DNA from: UBA1672 sp050633285 | GTDB lineage: Bacteria; Pseudomonadota; Alphaproteobacteria; Micavibrionales; Micavibrionaceae | Direction: 5' to 3' | Length of the DNA: 64,000 nucleotides | NCBI GenBank assembly: GCA_050633285.1 | Contig: JBOEGG010000002.1 | Location: 62,001 to 126,000, forward strand | Part shown: one piece after another, positions 7,385 to 17,012 of the stretch | How the letters are laid out: each line of letters opens with the position of its first letter | Numbering within the stretch: the stretch's first letter is position 1 | The notes under the pieces: model-generated | Database searches by the model: none | What the model was told of the DNA's origin: nothing | The model's input: only the letters and a program-made list of their open reading frames with translations | Program-made: the position numbers and the translations under genes

Positions 7385-9139
7385 ATGAAAAATAATCGAG
7401 TTTTATTGTTGTTGTGTGCATTGATGGTGCAGGCGTCCTGCGTCGCGGATAACATTGCGTTTTGGAAAGATCGCCCTGATCCGAAACACTATAAAGTTGT
7501 CGGGCTTGAGGGTGATGACGCGACAAAATCCTATGTAGATAAAGTAATAGGACAACGCCTTATTCCCGATGATATAGAGGACGGCGTAGACCTCCTCTAT
7601 CGGGAAGAAGCCGTATCACGCGATGTCTTAAAGGCTCTTTGGGCAAAGGGTTATTATCAAGCGAATGTTCATTATGAGGATGGTGCGGATGAAGGGACAT
7701 ATCAGATAAAAAGTGGCGAACCTACCCGCATTGAAAAAATAACGGTAAGCCCGAAATCTTTTAGACCTATCATAACATCAAAAGACGTGCAGGCAGGTGA
7801 TGTTTTGGACGCAATTAAAATATTGGGAGAGCAGAAAAAGATATTGCAGGAATTACAAGAAAAGAGCTGTGCTTTTGATTTGGACATATCGCATAAAGTT
7901 CTTTTAAACCCTGATACAAATCGCGCACAAATTCATTTCTATATCGATCAGGGGGCAGATGCAACATTCGGAAGTGTGCGCTTCACGGGACTGGAAAGAA
8001 TAGACGTTGATTACCTGCATAAATTAGTTCCGTGGAAGCAGGGCGACTGTTTCCGTCATGATGAAATTCGTAAATTTAGAGATAAGGTCTTAGGGACAGG
8101 GCTAGTCTCACGTATTGATCCTGTATTCCCTGAAGACAGCAATGCCTTATCATCCATTCCAGTTGAATTTGAAGTGCAAGAACGTGCGCAACGCTCAATC
8201 AAAGCAGGCGTAAGTTATTATACCGACGAAGGGGTAGGCGCAGTTTTAGGCTGGGAACATCGAAATTTCTTAGGCTCAGGTGAAAAACTAAAAGCCGACC
8301 TGACGCTATCCATGTTGGAACAATCACTAAAGGCAAATTTCACAAAAGAGGAGTTCTTGCGTAAAGATCAATCGCTATCCATCAATGCTTCCCTTGATAG
8401 AGAAGATACGGACGCGTTTGAGGAACTTGGTATTGGGGCAGGATTTGGTATAAATCGTAAATTGGCCAATAATTGGTCGGCGCGTGTTGGTAGTGATTTT
8501 AAACTGACACGGATTAACGAAGAAAACGAAGACACGAACAACTTTGCGTTATTCACGCCCAATGTGTCTGTGTCATACGATAGCCGTGATGATGCTCTTG
8601 ATCCGACAAAGGGCATCGTGTTTAACGCATCGCTAAAGCCCTTTCTCGATGTCTTGGGTGAGAGTGCGCCATTTGTAAAAGCACAAGTAGGAATGCGGGC
8701 ATACCAACCATTACATGAACGTATTATACTTGCCGGACGTACAAAAATCGGTGTGCTAAGCGGAACAGGAAATAATGATATCCCCGCAACCGAACGCTTT
8801 TATGCTGGCGGTGGTGGATCTGTACGCGGTTTTGGGTTTCAGGAAGTTGGGCCATTCGAGGACGGGGACCCTGAAGGCGGGCGTTCGGTCGTTGAGGGAG
8901 CTGCAGAGCTGCGTTTTAAATTTACCGACACAATTGGCGCAGTAACATTCGCCGACTTCGCGCAAGTAGATGAGGGAACATCTTCGGGCTTTGATAATCT
9001 CTCGGTAGGTGTTGGTGCAGGTCTGCGCTATTATAGCGACTTTGGTCCCTTACGGTTTGATATAGGTGTTCCGGTAACAGGCAAAGAAAATGCTGATCAA
9101 AATTTCCAGATTTATATTAGCATCGGACAGGCTTTTTAA
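7385..9139 (+). CDS. tamA: TamA, Omp85-family outer membrane assembly protein
   Basis: Outer membrane component of the translocation and assembly module, which helps insert outer-membrane proteins and connects to TamB. The 584 residues begin with a signal sequence (MKNNRVLLLLCALMVQASC); the cysteine at 19 sits in a poor lipobox, so lipidation is uncertain. POTRA-type periplasmic repeats fill about residues 35-275. The C-terminal 16-strand Omp85 barrel includes the RF/VRGF loop motif GGSVRGFGFQEVGP (about 478-491) and ends in a final phenylalanine, the usual barrel signature. Size is close to E. coli TamA (577). tamB starts 12 nt downstream, the standard arrangement, which separates it from BamA (larger, five POTRAs, beside rseP and skp). 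Confidence 0.92.
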   Translation: MKNNRVLLLLCALMVQASCVADNIAFWKDRPDPKHYKVVGLEGDDATKSYVDKVIGQRLIPDDIEDGVDLLYREEAVSRDVLKALWAKGYYQANVHYEDGADEGTYQIKSGEPTRIEKITVSPKSFRPIITSKDVQAGDVLDAIKILGEQKKILQELQEKSCAFDLDISHKVLLNPDTNRAQIHFYIDQGADATFGSVRFTGLERIDVDYLHKLVPWKQGDCFRHDEIRKFRDKVLGTGLVSRIDPVFPEDSNALSSIPVEFEVQERAQRSIKAGVSYYTDEGVGAVLGWEHRNFLGSGEKLKADLTLSMLEQSLKANFTKEEFLRKDQSLSINASLDREDTDAFEELGIGAGFGINRKLANNWSARVGSDFKLTRINEENEDTNNFALFTPNVSVSYDSRDDALDPTKGIVFNASLKPFLDVLGESAPFVKAQVGMRAYQPLHERIILAGRTKIGVLSGTGNNDIPATERFYAGGGGSVRGFGFQEVGPFEDGDPEGGRSVVEGAAELRFKFTDTIGAVTFADFAQVDEGTSSGFDNLSVGVGAGLRYYSDFGPLRFDIGVPVTGKENADQNFQIYISIGQAF

Positions 9140-9151
9140 GGTGAGGCATAT

Positions 9152-10894
9152 ATGCGTAAAATTGTGAAATATTTCGCAAGAAAGACAGTGCTCATTACGT
9201 TATGGGCGCTTTCGCTTATATATGCCTTGGCGATTATTGTGCCCGGATATATCGCCGATAACGCACAAAGTTGGCTAAATAGTAGTGCTGGGCAATATGC
9301 ACTTAAAAGCTACATCAGCCATAAATCAAGCGATCTTGGCTATAAAACACGTATAAAGTCTATCCATTTTGCACTTCCGCAAGAATTTCGCGCATCTGGC
9401 ATTACTGTATCAAATGGCGAGCACGATATTGTGATTGATGAGTTGACCCTGAAGGGAGAGCATCTGAGTGCAGGTCATATGAGTGTTAAGCTCCGTTACC
9501 AAGGCATTACAGCATCATTCAAAACACAATATTCTTTGGAAAATGAACTCCTACATTTGAAAAACACCTCGTTAAACGCACCTGACCTGATGGTATCCGC
9601 AAAAAGCCTGACATTTGACCCGAATGGCTTAAATTTACGTGGTGAACTACAAGGAGCGCTACAACGTTTATCCGCGTATCATGCATTGATAGGAATAGGG
9701 CATGAGATTGCGCCATTATCGTTTTCTGCTCAGCTGGGTAAAGAGAATGGAAAACAAAGCGCAGATATACATATACGCACTGCGCTTTACCATTATGCGG
9801 GGGCAGGGCTATCTCTATCTGACTTGGATATGTCTGCATCACTAAATGATAATAAATTAACGCTTATAAAGCTTGTCGCGAGGGATGGGGAAGCCGGAAC
9901 ATTAAATGCCTCTGGCTATTATGATTTGCTCACCTCTAATCTTGATGGTGCTTTAAAAATACAAAATTTCCATGCCCCAAAGCAAGATACCGCACACGGG
10001 TTTCTAGACGCAGATTTGACTGTGAAGGGACGTGTTCAGGACATAAGTGTAAACGGATCGGCAAACATAAAACGTTTGGAAATAACATTACCTGATCGCA
10101 TTACCGGAACGATACCGGAACTTGATATAATATCAACCAAAAGCGCGTCACGCACACAAAGTGCCCCTTCTAATATTGCGTTGGACATTAAAATACATGC
10201 GCCGCAAGAGGTCTTTGTACGCGGGTGGGGCTTGGATGCGGAATTTGGCGGTGATCTACACGTAACAGGCAGCGCACATAAACCCTATTATGATGGTGGG
10301 TTTTCTTTATTACGGGGTAGGTATTCTGAATTTGGTCGGAACTTTAAATTAAAAACGGCATCATTGCTCTTTGCCGGTCAAATACCGCCAGAGCCGAGGA
10401 TAGACGTTTTGGCGGAAACAAAAGTGGATGATGTAAAAGCACATGTTCTGATTAAGGGACAGGCAATTAAACCTTCTGTGAGTTTCTCTTCCGATCCTGC
10501 CATGCCAGAGGATCAGGTGCTTTCTTATGTCTTATTTGGCAAAACAATTGAGGATATTTCTCCATTTCAAGCCGCACAACTCGCCGCGACATTAGGACGG
10601 CTCTCTGGCGTCACTCCGGCAGGGGGCGGGGTGAACTTCGATCCCATAGGAACAGTGCGCTCGGCTGTTGGCCTTGATGATTTGCATGTTGAAACGGATG
10701 CCGAAGGCGGCGCGAGCGTTGGTGCAGGAAAGCATATCGGTGACAATATATATATCGAGGTAGAAGCGGGCAGCGGTGATGAAGGCAGTAGTGCGAATAT
10801 TGAAATAGAGCTAACTCCGAATATCACATTGGAAAGCGAAGTCGGACAGGATGCAAGCGGCGGCGCGGGTATATTCTGGAAATGGGACTACTGA
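9152..10894 (+). CDS. tamB: TamB, short form (DUF490 C-terminal domain)
   Basis: Inner-membrane anchored AsmA-like protein that spans the periplasm as a beta-taco and contacts TamA; the family is implicated in lipid and barrel-protein transport. One N-terminal membrane helix (about residues 15-35) is followed by periplasmic beta-rich sequence and the conserved DUF490 end, including GGGVNFDPIGTVRSAVGLDD and the terminal FWKWDY. At 580 residues it is less than half of E. coli TamB (about 1259), so the groove should be much shorter. The reading frame is intact, with no sign of frameshift; the shortness looks natural. It follows tamA by 12 nt and ends by overlapping the converging RND pump gene by 7 nt. 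Confidence 0.9.
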   Translation: MRKIVKYFARKTVLITLWALSLIYALAIIVPGYIADNAQSWLNSSAGQYALKSYISHKSSDLGYKTRIKSIHFALPQEFRASGITVSNGEHDIVIDELTLKGEHLSAGHMSVKLRYQGITASFKTQYSLENELLHLKNTSLNAPDLMVSAKSLTFDPNGLNLRGELQGALQRLSAYHALIGIGHEIAPLSFSAQLGKENGKQSADIHIRTALYHYAGAGLSLSDLDMSASLNDNKLTLIKLVARDGEAGTLNASGYYDLLTSNLDGALKIQNFHAPKQDTAHGFLDADLTVKGRVQDISVNGSANIKRLEITLPDRITGTIPELDIISTKSASRTQSAPSNIALDIKIHAPQEVFVRGWGLDAEFGGDLHVTGSAHKPYYDGGFSLLRGRYSEFGRNFKLKTASLLFAGQIPPEPRIDVLAETKVDDVKAHVLIKGQAIKPSVSFSSDPAMPEDQVLSYVLFGKTIEDISPFQAAQLAATLGRLSGVTPAGGGVNFDPIGTVRSAVGLDDLHVETDAEGGASVGAGKHIGDNIYIEVEAGSGDEGSSANIEIELTPNITLESEVGQDASGGAGIFWKWDY

Positions 10895-13800
10895 TCCTCT
10901 TGCATTTCGGTATCGTCGGACGGCTTGGGGAATATTAAACGGAATGTATGCCGCGCAAGAAGGCGTAAATCCTCATTAATCATATATAACGCAGGAATTA
11001 AAATCAGCGTTAAAAGTGTCGCAAAAACAATTCCATACCCTAATGATATCGCCATAGGAACCAAAAACCTTGCTTGACGCGAGGTTTCGAACATCATCGG
11101 TGCAAGTCCGACAAATGTAGTGAGTGTTGTTAATGTGATGGGGCGAAAGCGCTGGGTCGCAGCCGTGATAACAGCATCGAATAATACGATACCTTCTTTT
11201 CGCTTTTTATTCGCCAGATCAATCAGGATGAGGGAATCGTTAATCACAACACCGGCCAATGCAATAATCCCAAACATACTCACCATGCTTAATGAAAATC
11301 CCATAATGAAATGCCCGATAATTGCGCCTACGATACTAAACGGTATGGCGATCATAATCATAAAAGGTTGAGTGTAACTGGAAAACATAATCGCGAGAAT
11401 TGCGTACATAACGAATAATATACCGAACATCCCCATGAATAGGCTTTGCATACTTTCACGCATATCTGCCTGTTGTCCTTCAAAAGAGAAGGTTAAGCCC
11501 GGATAACGAGATTGTAATTTCGGTAAAATGTCAGCCGTTAATTCCTGAATAATTAAATTGGTTTTAGAGGGTGGGTCAACATCTGATGTGGTCGTAATAA
11601 CGCGTTTACTGTTACGACGGTTGATCGTGGTATAGGCACGCCCTTCCTTTACTTCTACGGTATCAAGTAACATGACGAATGAGCCGTTCGGTGCTTTTAA
11701 CATCATATTTTTAAAGTTATAAGACGAGTTACGCTCATCCTCCGGCAGCATGGTTAAAACGCGTACTTCATTGCGTCCGCGTTGCTGTTTTAGGGCCTCA
11801 CTTCCGTAATAGGCCGCGCGCACTTGTCGGCCAATTTCAGTAGGAGACAGGCCAAGTGTGTAACCCAAATCTGTCACAGTAAAGTCGAACTGTTTTTTAC
11901 CGGTTTGCGCACCATCATCAATATCTTGGGCGCTTGGAAACTGCTCTAATGCTTTTGCCAGATCAATGGCAGCATTCTCAAGCGTTTCAATATCATTATG
12001 GCTCAGCTCAACACTTAACGCTGCACCGGATCCCGGGCCATCTCTATCCGAGGCAAAAGTCAGGGATTCCAAACCTGCAAGTTTTCCAACTTTGTCGCGC
12101 CATAATTCAGTAAATTTGGCGGTGCTGATGGGCCGGATTTCTGCGTCAGTTAGGAATGTACGCAACTCTATGACATTCTCTTTGATCTCAGAGAAAATAC
12201 CGTATGAGAGTTGTTCCTGACCGTTTTGCGCTATTATATCCTTCGCCGCATTAATCATCCGTTGTTCAATAGCGGTAACTTGCTCCTCAGGTGCCCCCAC
12301 TTGAAGTACTGCTTGCGCATAAGAAAAATCTGATTCAACGCGCGGGAACATCTGTATGCCCAAACGACCACTAGCGACATAACTACCCATTGCAATAAGC
12401 ACGAATAAGAACGCAGAAAGAGAGATATAGCGCAGTGATATGGCGCGTTTTAAAAATGCGGAATAGTGCACTTGTACAAAATGATCAAACGCCGCATTAA
12501 ATGTTTTCTGTGTTTTGACAATTTTAAGCAGGGATTTGTTTTTTATATTTTTAGATTGTTTGAATGTCAGGTGCGCGGGCAAAATAAACAAGCTCTCGAA
12601 TAAAGAGAGTATGAATGTTGAAATAACGATCAAAGGTATAATGGCGAAAATTTTCCCCATAAAGCCGGGCATAAAGAACATCGGTAAAAAGGCCACAATA
12701 TTCGTCAGAACACTAACGGAAACAGGTAACGCCATTTCGCGTGCACCCTGAACGGCGGCTTCTAATGGTTTTAAGCCTAATTCACGCTTATGATAGATAT
12801 TTTCACCAACCACCACGGCATCATCGACTACAATTCCCAATGCAATTATAAACGCAAACATAGAAACCATATTAATCGAAAAATCATGTCCCATTAAAAT
12901 GACAAATGCCCCCATATAGGAAATCGGGATTCCCATACTGACCCAAAAGGCCAAACGTACGTCAAGGAACAGGGCAAGGAATATGACCACTAATATCAGA
13001 CCAACAATTCCATTCTTAACCAACAGCTCGGCACGTCCCTGAAACATGAGGGACAGGTCACGTGTAATCGCAAGCTGTAAATCACCGGGTAAGTCATCAT
13101 TCAGTTCATGAACAATCTTTTTTACAGCGACAGCAATTTCTGTTGGTGATTTTTTGCTAGAGCTATTGATTATGATTTCAATTGCGGGCTTACCATTGAA
13201 ATGTGCATATTTATTCGTATCTTCAAACGTATCTGTGATCTTTGCAATATCACCAAGGAAAACCGTACTGCCGTTTGGGTTTTTTATAATTGGGATATCT
13301 TTGAAATCTGCGGCATAATCCCTGCGCTCTGTCATACGAACGAGTATTTCACCGGCAGAAGTTTTGATAGACCCGCCACCCAATTCAATAGATGTGCCGC
13401 TAATAATATTTGAGATTTCAGGAATGCTTAAATTATAGCGTCGTAAATTGGCCTGTGAGACTTCAATATGAACTTCATGGTTACGTACGCCGTTAAATGC
13501 AACTAAGCTCACATCTTTATGCTGTTCCATGCGTTCGCGGACCAATTCGGCTGTATTGCGTAGTACCGTATCGCTGACACTGCCGTACAGGGCAAGAGAC
13601 ATAACAATCTCTTCGTTCTTGGCCAAACTCACCGTTAGGTTCTCTGCATCAACCGGAAATGTTGTGATCTGGTCGACAGCCGTTTTTATATCCTGCGCAA
13701 TACGAATAGATTCGTCTTCGTCCTCAATCTCGACGATAACATGACCATACCCCTCATAGGCGGCAGATGTAATTTCGTCGATGCCGTCAATATCTTTAAC

Positions 13801-14049
13801 CGCATCTTCAATTGATAGGATAATACCTTGCTCTATCTCTGCCGGGCTTGCACCGGGATAGGACATTGTGATTGTGGCAAGATCAAGCTGAAACTCAGGG
13901 AATATTTCCTTTTTACTTTGTGAAAGGATCATGAATCCGCCCAGCAAAAGGATAATCATAATCAAGTTCACCGCAACAGGGTGACAGGCCATCCATGCAA
14001 TGGGGCCGGGCTTAATGTTCTTGATATCTTTGTCGCTATAATGCCCCAT
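10888..14049 (-). CDS. RND-family efflux permease
   Basis: Proton-driven inner-membrane pump of the AcrB/HAE superfamily, 1053 residues with the expected 12 membrane helices and two large periplasmic loops. The N-terminal region shows the first helix (VNLIMIILLLGGFMI) and the loop start FPEFQLDLATITMSYPGASP. The proton-relay aspartate pair is visible in IVVDDAVVVGENI of helix 4, and the duplicated half carries GIIALAGVVINDSLILIDL. It is the third gene of a minus-strand operon after a fusion protein (3 nt upstream) and an outer-membrane factor, so a complete tripartite exporter is encoded. The carboxylate pair argues against a heavy-metal CusA type. Substrate cannot be read from sequence; multidrug, lipid or siderophore export are all possible. 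Regulation is not evident; no TetR-like gene is adjacent. Confidence 0.93.
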   Translation of the reverse strand: MGHYSDKDIKNIKPGPIAWMACHPVAVNLIMIILLLGGFMILSQSKKEIFPEFQLDLATITMSYPGASPAEIEQGIILSIEDAVKDIDGIDEITSAAYEGYGHVIVEIEDEDESIRIAQDIKTAVDQITTFPVDAENLTVSLAKNEEIVMSLALYGSVSDTVLRNTAELVRERMEQHKDVSLVAFNGVRNHEVHIEVSQANLRRYNLSIPEISNIISGTSIELGGGSIKTSAGEILVRMTERRDYAADFKDIPIIKNPNGSTVFLGDIAKITDTFEDTNKYAHFNGKPAIEIIINSSSKKSPTEIAVAVKKIVHELNDDLPGDLQLAITRDLSLMFQGRAELLVKNGIVGLILVVIFLALFLDVRLAFWVSMGIPISYMGAFVILMGHDFSINMVSMFAFIIALGIVVDDAVVVGENIYHKRELGLKPLEAAVQGAREMALPVSVSVLTNIVAFLPMFFMPGFMGKIFAIIPLIVISTFILSLFESLFILPAHLTFKQSKNIKNKSLLKIVKTQKTFNAAFDHFVQVHYSAFLKRAISLRYISLSAFLFVLIAMGSYVASGRLGIQMFPRVESDFSYAQAVLQVGAPEEQVTAIEQRMINAAKDIIAQNGQEQLSYGIFSEIKENVIELRTFLTDAEIRPISTAKFTELWRDKVGKLAGLESLTFASDRDGPGSGAALSVELSHNDIETLENAAIDLAKALEQFPSAQDIDDGAQTGKKQFDFTVTDLGYTLGLSPTEIGRQVRAAYYGSEALKQQRGRNEVRVLTMLPEDERNSSYNFKNMMLKAPNGSFVMLLDTVEVKEGRAYTTINRRNSKRVITTTSDVDPPSKTNLIIQELTADILPKLQSRYPGLTFSFEGQQADMRESMQSLFMGMFGILFVMYAILAIMFSSYTQPFMIMIAIPFSIVGAIIGHFIMGFSLSMVSMFGIIALAGVVINDSLILIDLANKKRKEGIVLFDAVITAATQRFRPITLTTLTTFVGLAPMMFETSRQARFLVPMAISLGYGIVFATLLTLILIPALYMINEDLRLLARHTFRLIFPKPSDDTEMQEDQ

Positions 14050-14052
14050 GAG

Positions 14053-15351
14053 TTATTCTGTATCCTGTTTTTGATCCATTTGACCATGTGCTTGCGTGTC
14101 ATCAGAGGAGGGAGGTGCTTTCCCTGCCACGGCATCTTCTGGTAGGCGCACATCCATACCATGAACTGGGGTTATTATGTTTGATGTGATAAGACGGTCG
14201 CCTTCGGCAATACCATTAGTGATATAGGCATATGTACGATCAGCATAAGCAATAGTGATAGGCTGTATAATAAGCTTATGATCTTTTTCAAGCCACACAC
14301 TGTTGTTATCGCGGACATAGCTTTGTTCTATACGGGCAACATTTTGCAACTCTTTACCAATCAGACTAACTTTAACGTAATCTCCAAGAATAAGTGGAAA
14401 TGTCTTTTGCGTTGTTTGTGCCGTGAGTGCAAGTGGATCGGGCACAGAAACTAAAATTCCGGCCAAGCGTGTTTGTGTGTCGATTGATCCGTTGGTGCGC
14501 AAAAGATGTCCTGCACGTTGTCCACGCCCGCCATCTAGCTCAATGAGCGCTTTTGTTCCTGTATCACTTAGAACTTTAGGTATAGAAAGCCAGCGCAAAT
14601 GTTGAACAGGAATTTCTGCACTAATCCAATACTCATCTGTGCCGACAAGTGTTGCAAGCGTATCCTGAGGCCCTATAACGTTCCCCACATTTGTGTCTCG
14701 TTGCGTAATCAAAGCATTAAATGGCGCGGATAATATCGTGCGCTCCAAATTTAATTCTGAAAGCTCTAAGTTCGCCTTGGCGGAGTCATGGTTTGCCCGC
14801 GCCTGTTCTAATTGTGGTTTACGCAAGGCAAGGTCACTGCTTCTGAGCTTTTTCCCTGTACTTTTTTCAAGGATTTTGAGCTCGTCTTTGGCAATGGATT
14901 GTTGCCCCATTTCCAACTTTAACGCCGCTCCTGATTGACGCATAGAGGCCGTTTTTACCTTTATATCTAATGCATAATCTGCCGGATCAATGCGTAATAT
15001 TTCTTCATCTTTTTGTAAAAAACCACCAGGTGCAAATTGATCGGCGACATTCAGTATTTTACCCGATACTTGCGCCTTTAACGTGGCTTCACGTGCAGGT
15101 ATGACTTGTCCCATAACATCAATGATAACCGGATGATGGCCAAGCTGTACGCTCATCGTCTCAACCAAAGCTGCGCTACTGACGTTAGTATCTTTTTTCT
15201 CTGATTTTGCAGGGTTTTTAATCATGTAGAATGCAAAAGCGGCCGCAGCACCTAAAATCAATAGAATGATAAGGAGCCTACCTACGATAGAGCCTTGATC
15301 TGCGTCGTGCTCATCTGTGTTTGTCGCGTTATCTGTCTCAATGTTCTTCAT
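14053..15351 (-). CDS. RND membrane fusion protein (periplasmic adaptor)
   Basis: Adaptor linking the RND pump to the outer-membrane channel. A single N-terminal membrane helix (LLIILLILGAAAAFAFYMI) is followed by a lipoyl/barrel-sandwich half (GQVIPAREATLKAQVSGKIL), a helical hairpin rich in Ala, Lys and Leu, the second lipoyl half (LSAPFNALITQRDTNVG) and beta-barrel domains. I choose the ATG at 15351 (432 residues) because it overlaps the preceding gene by 14 nt; an in-frame ATG at 15369 would add six residues, and neither start has a strong ribosome site. Note the acidic linker before the helix and a polar, disordered C-terminus. The pump gene follows after 3 nt, so the two proteins are probably made together. 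The protein is HlyD/AcrA-like but not assignable to a subfamily here. Confidence 0.9.
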   Translation of the reverse strand: MKNIETDNATNTDEHDADQGSIVGRLLIILLILGAAAAFAFYMIKNPAKSEKKDTNVSSAALVETMSVQLGHHPVIIDVMGQVIPAREATLKAQVSGKILNVADQFAPGGFLQKDEEILRIDPADYALDIKVKTASMRQSGAALKLEMGQQSIAKDELKILEKSTGKKLRSSDLALRKPQLEQARANHDSAKANLELSELNLERTILSAPFNALITQRDTNVGNVIGPQDTLATLVGTDEYWISAEIPVQHLRWLSIPKVLSDTGTKALIELDGGRGQRAGHLLRTNGSIDTQTRLAGILVSVPDPLALTAQTTQKTFPLILGDYVKVSLIGKELQNVARIEQSYVRDNNSVWLEKDHKLIIQPITIAYADRTYAYITNGIAEGDRLITSNIITPVHGMDVRLPEDAVAGKAPPSSDDTQAHGQMDQKQDTE

Positions 15352-16804
15352 GATTATCTTTTGACCCATCTATATTTTGTGGTTCACCTTGCAAATTTTG
15401 TGCCTGCATACGTTGCATCGGGTAATGTCCCCCTAATGTACGATACAAACCGACACGTTCCTGCGCTTGTACAAGTTTTTCGTTCAATAATTGTTGTTCC
15501 AATGATTGTGTATTGTTCAAACTGTTCAAAACATTGATGTAAGTGCTATCACCATTCGCATAGCTGAGTTGTGCTTGCTCCAATGTGCGTTGAGAGACAT
15601 TCAATTGCTTTTCTAAAGCGATGATTTTGCGATCCTGATAGGCGTTACGGATCAGGCTATCTTCAACATCTATGACGGCTTGTAATACTACGCCGCGATA
15701 GTCTTGGAAACGTTCATCGGTAATTGCTGCTTGCCTGATCTGTTCTGCTTTACGGCTCTGTCCATCAAAAACAGGTGCTGTAAAACCAAGAACAGTATTT
15801 ACCAGCCAACTGCTAAACAATGAATCAAGCTTTGTTGCACTGGTCGTATAAGCAGAGGAAAGCGTAAAATTGGGCAACCTATCTGCCCATGCCGCCTTCG
15901 TTGCCCATTCTGCCGACCGCATACGCAGCCACGCCGCGCGTATATCAGGACGGTTACCAAGTAAATCAGACGGTAGTCCAGTTTGTGGAACGACTAATGG
16001 CTTAGGAAAAGGTTTCTCTGTAATTTTAAGACCGTTATATGGTGTCTCACCTAAGAGCAAGGCAATCGCGTTTGCCGCTTGTTTCTGTGCAGAAATTAAA
16101 TCTGGAAGCTGTGTCTGTGATTGTGCCAAGCGTTCTTCTTGTTGCAGTATGTCAAGGGCACTGGCAGAGCCCATTTCAAAACGTTTTTCTTGTAAATTCA
16201 AAACGGTACGATTCACATCAATTTGATTACGAACAAGCTTTTCCTGCTCTATCAATGATAAAATTTCAAGCCACTTATTCACGATAGACGCGCTTAAAGT
16301 AATCTCTGCGCTTTGTACGTCTAGGGCACTGGCCTCGCTCTCTGTTATGCTTGATTTATGGTTCGCACGGTTTTTGCCCCAAATATCAAGTTCGAAACTG
16401 GCCGTGCCTCCGAATGACCAGTCGGATGGCGTCTCGTTATCTCCGTTAGAAGTAGAACGATCCCCATTGATGTTTAGAGATGGCAGGCGCGATGACTTGC
16501 TACGCGTTTCTAATGCTTGTGCTTGCTCCAATCGTGCCTGAATTTTGTTTATATCCGGGCTTTGTATAAGGGCAATTTCAATGAGAGCGTTAAGCTCATT
16601 ATCGTTATAACTTTTCCACCAGACTTCATCTGTTTCTAAATCTGTTTCCGCCTGTTGTTCACGGAGCGATTGAATATCTTCTGCTGCTTTATAATTGCGT
16701 TCCAATTTGAATGTATCAGCTAACCTGAATTCAGGAACGCTAACACATGATGAAAGCGCCAATGCAAGCACAGCTAAGCTTATAGTGTGTTCAATCCGAA
16801 GCAT
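15338..16804 (-). CDS. outer-membrane efflux lipoprotein, NodT/OprM type
   Basis: TolC-superfamily channel that forms the exit duct of the RND exporter. It has a lipoprotein signal with lipobox LALSSC (cysteine near residue 20), the N-terminal WWKSYNDNELNALIEIAL segment typical of NodT-type factors, and two OEP repeats forming the helical barrel; the second half includes RPDIRAAWLRMRSAEWATKAA, abbreviated here as RPDIRAAWLRM. Length, 488 residues, is normal. It is the first gene of the operon, overlaps the adaptor gene and is divergent, across 208 nt, from a second, degenerate TolC-like lipoprotein. That spacer holds AT-rich sequence and a GATATATGTATC partial palindrome but no operator I can name. 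Confidence 0.92.
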   Translation of the reverse strand: MLRIEHTISLAVLALALSSCVSVPEFRLADTFKLERNYKAAEDIQSLREQQAETDLETDEVWWKSYNDNELNALIEIALIQSPDINKIQARLEQAQALETRSKSSRLPSLNINGDRSTSNGDNETPSDWSFGGTASFELDIWGKNRANHKSSITESEASALDVQSAEITLSASIVNKWLEILSLIEQEKLVRNQIDVNRTVLNLQEKRFEMGSASALDILQQEERLAQSQTQLPDLISAQKQAANAIALLLGETPYNGLKITEKPFPKPLVVPQTGLPSDLLGNRPDIRAAWLRMRSAEWATKAAWADRLPNFTLSSAYTTSATKLDSLFSSWLVNTVLGFTAPVFDGQSRKAEQIRQAAITDERFQDYRGVVLQAVIDVEDSLIRNAYQDRKIIALEKQLNVSQRTLEQAQLSYANGDSTYINVLNSLNNTQSLEQQLLNEKLVQAQERVGLYRTLGGHYPMQRMQAQNLQGEPQNIDGSKDNHEEH

Positions 16805-17012
16805 TCAATCCACTCTTAAAATGAAAGTATTTGATATATGTATCTTGTAGCGCGTCTGGACGTATCTTTAAAGTTTAAATTCACGGTAAAATGTATTTTT
16901 CTTATACGGTATATGTATGTACACAGCTATTTTGAATCAAAATGTAAGGACATCTTGCAGTTTACGCGCAGGGCTATATCCTGAAAATACGACTATTTCG
17001 AAGGGGTTAAAA

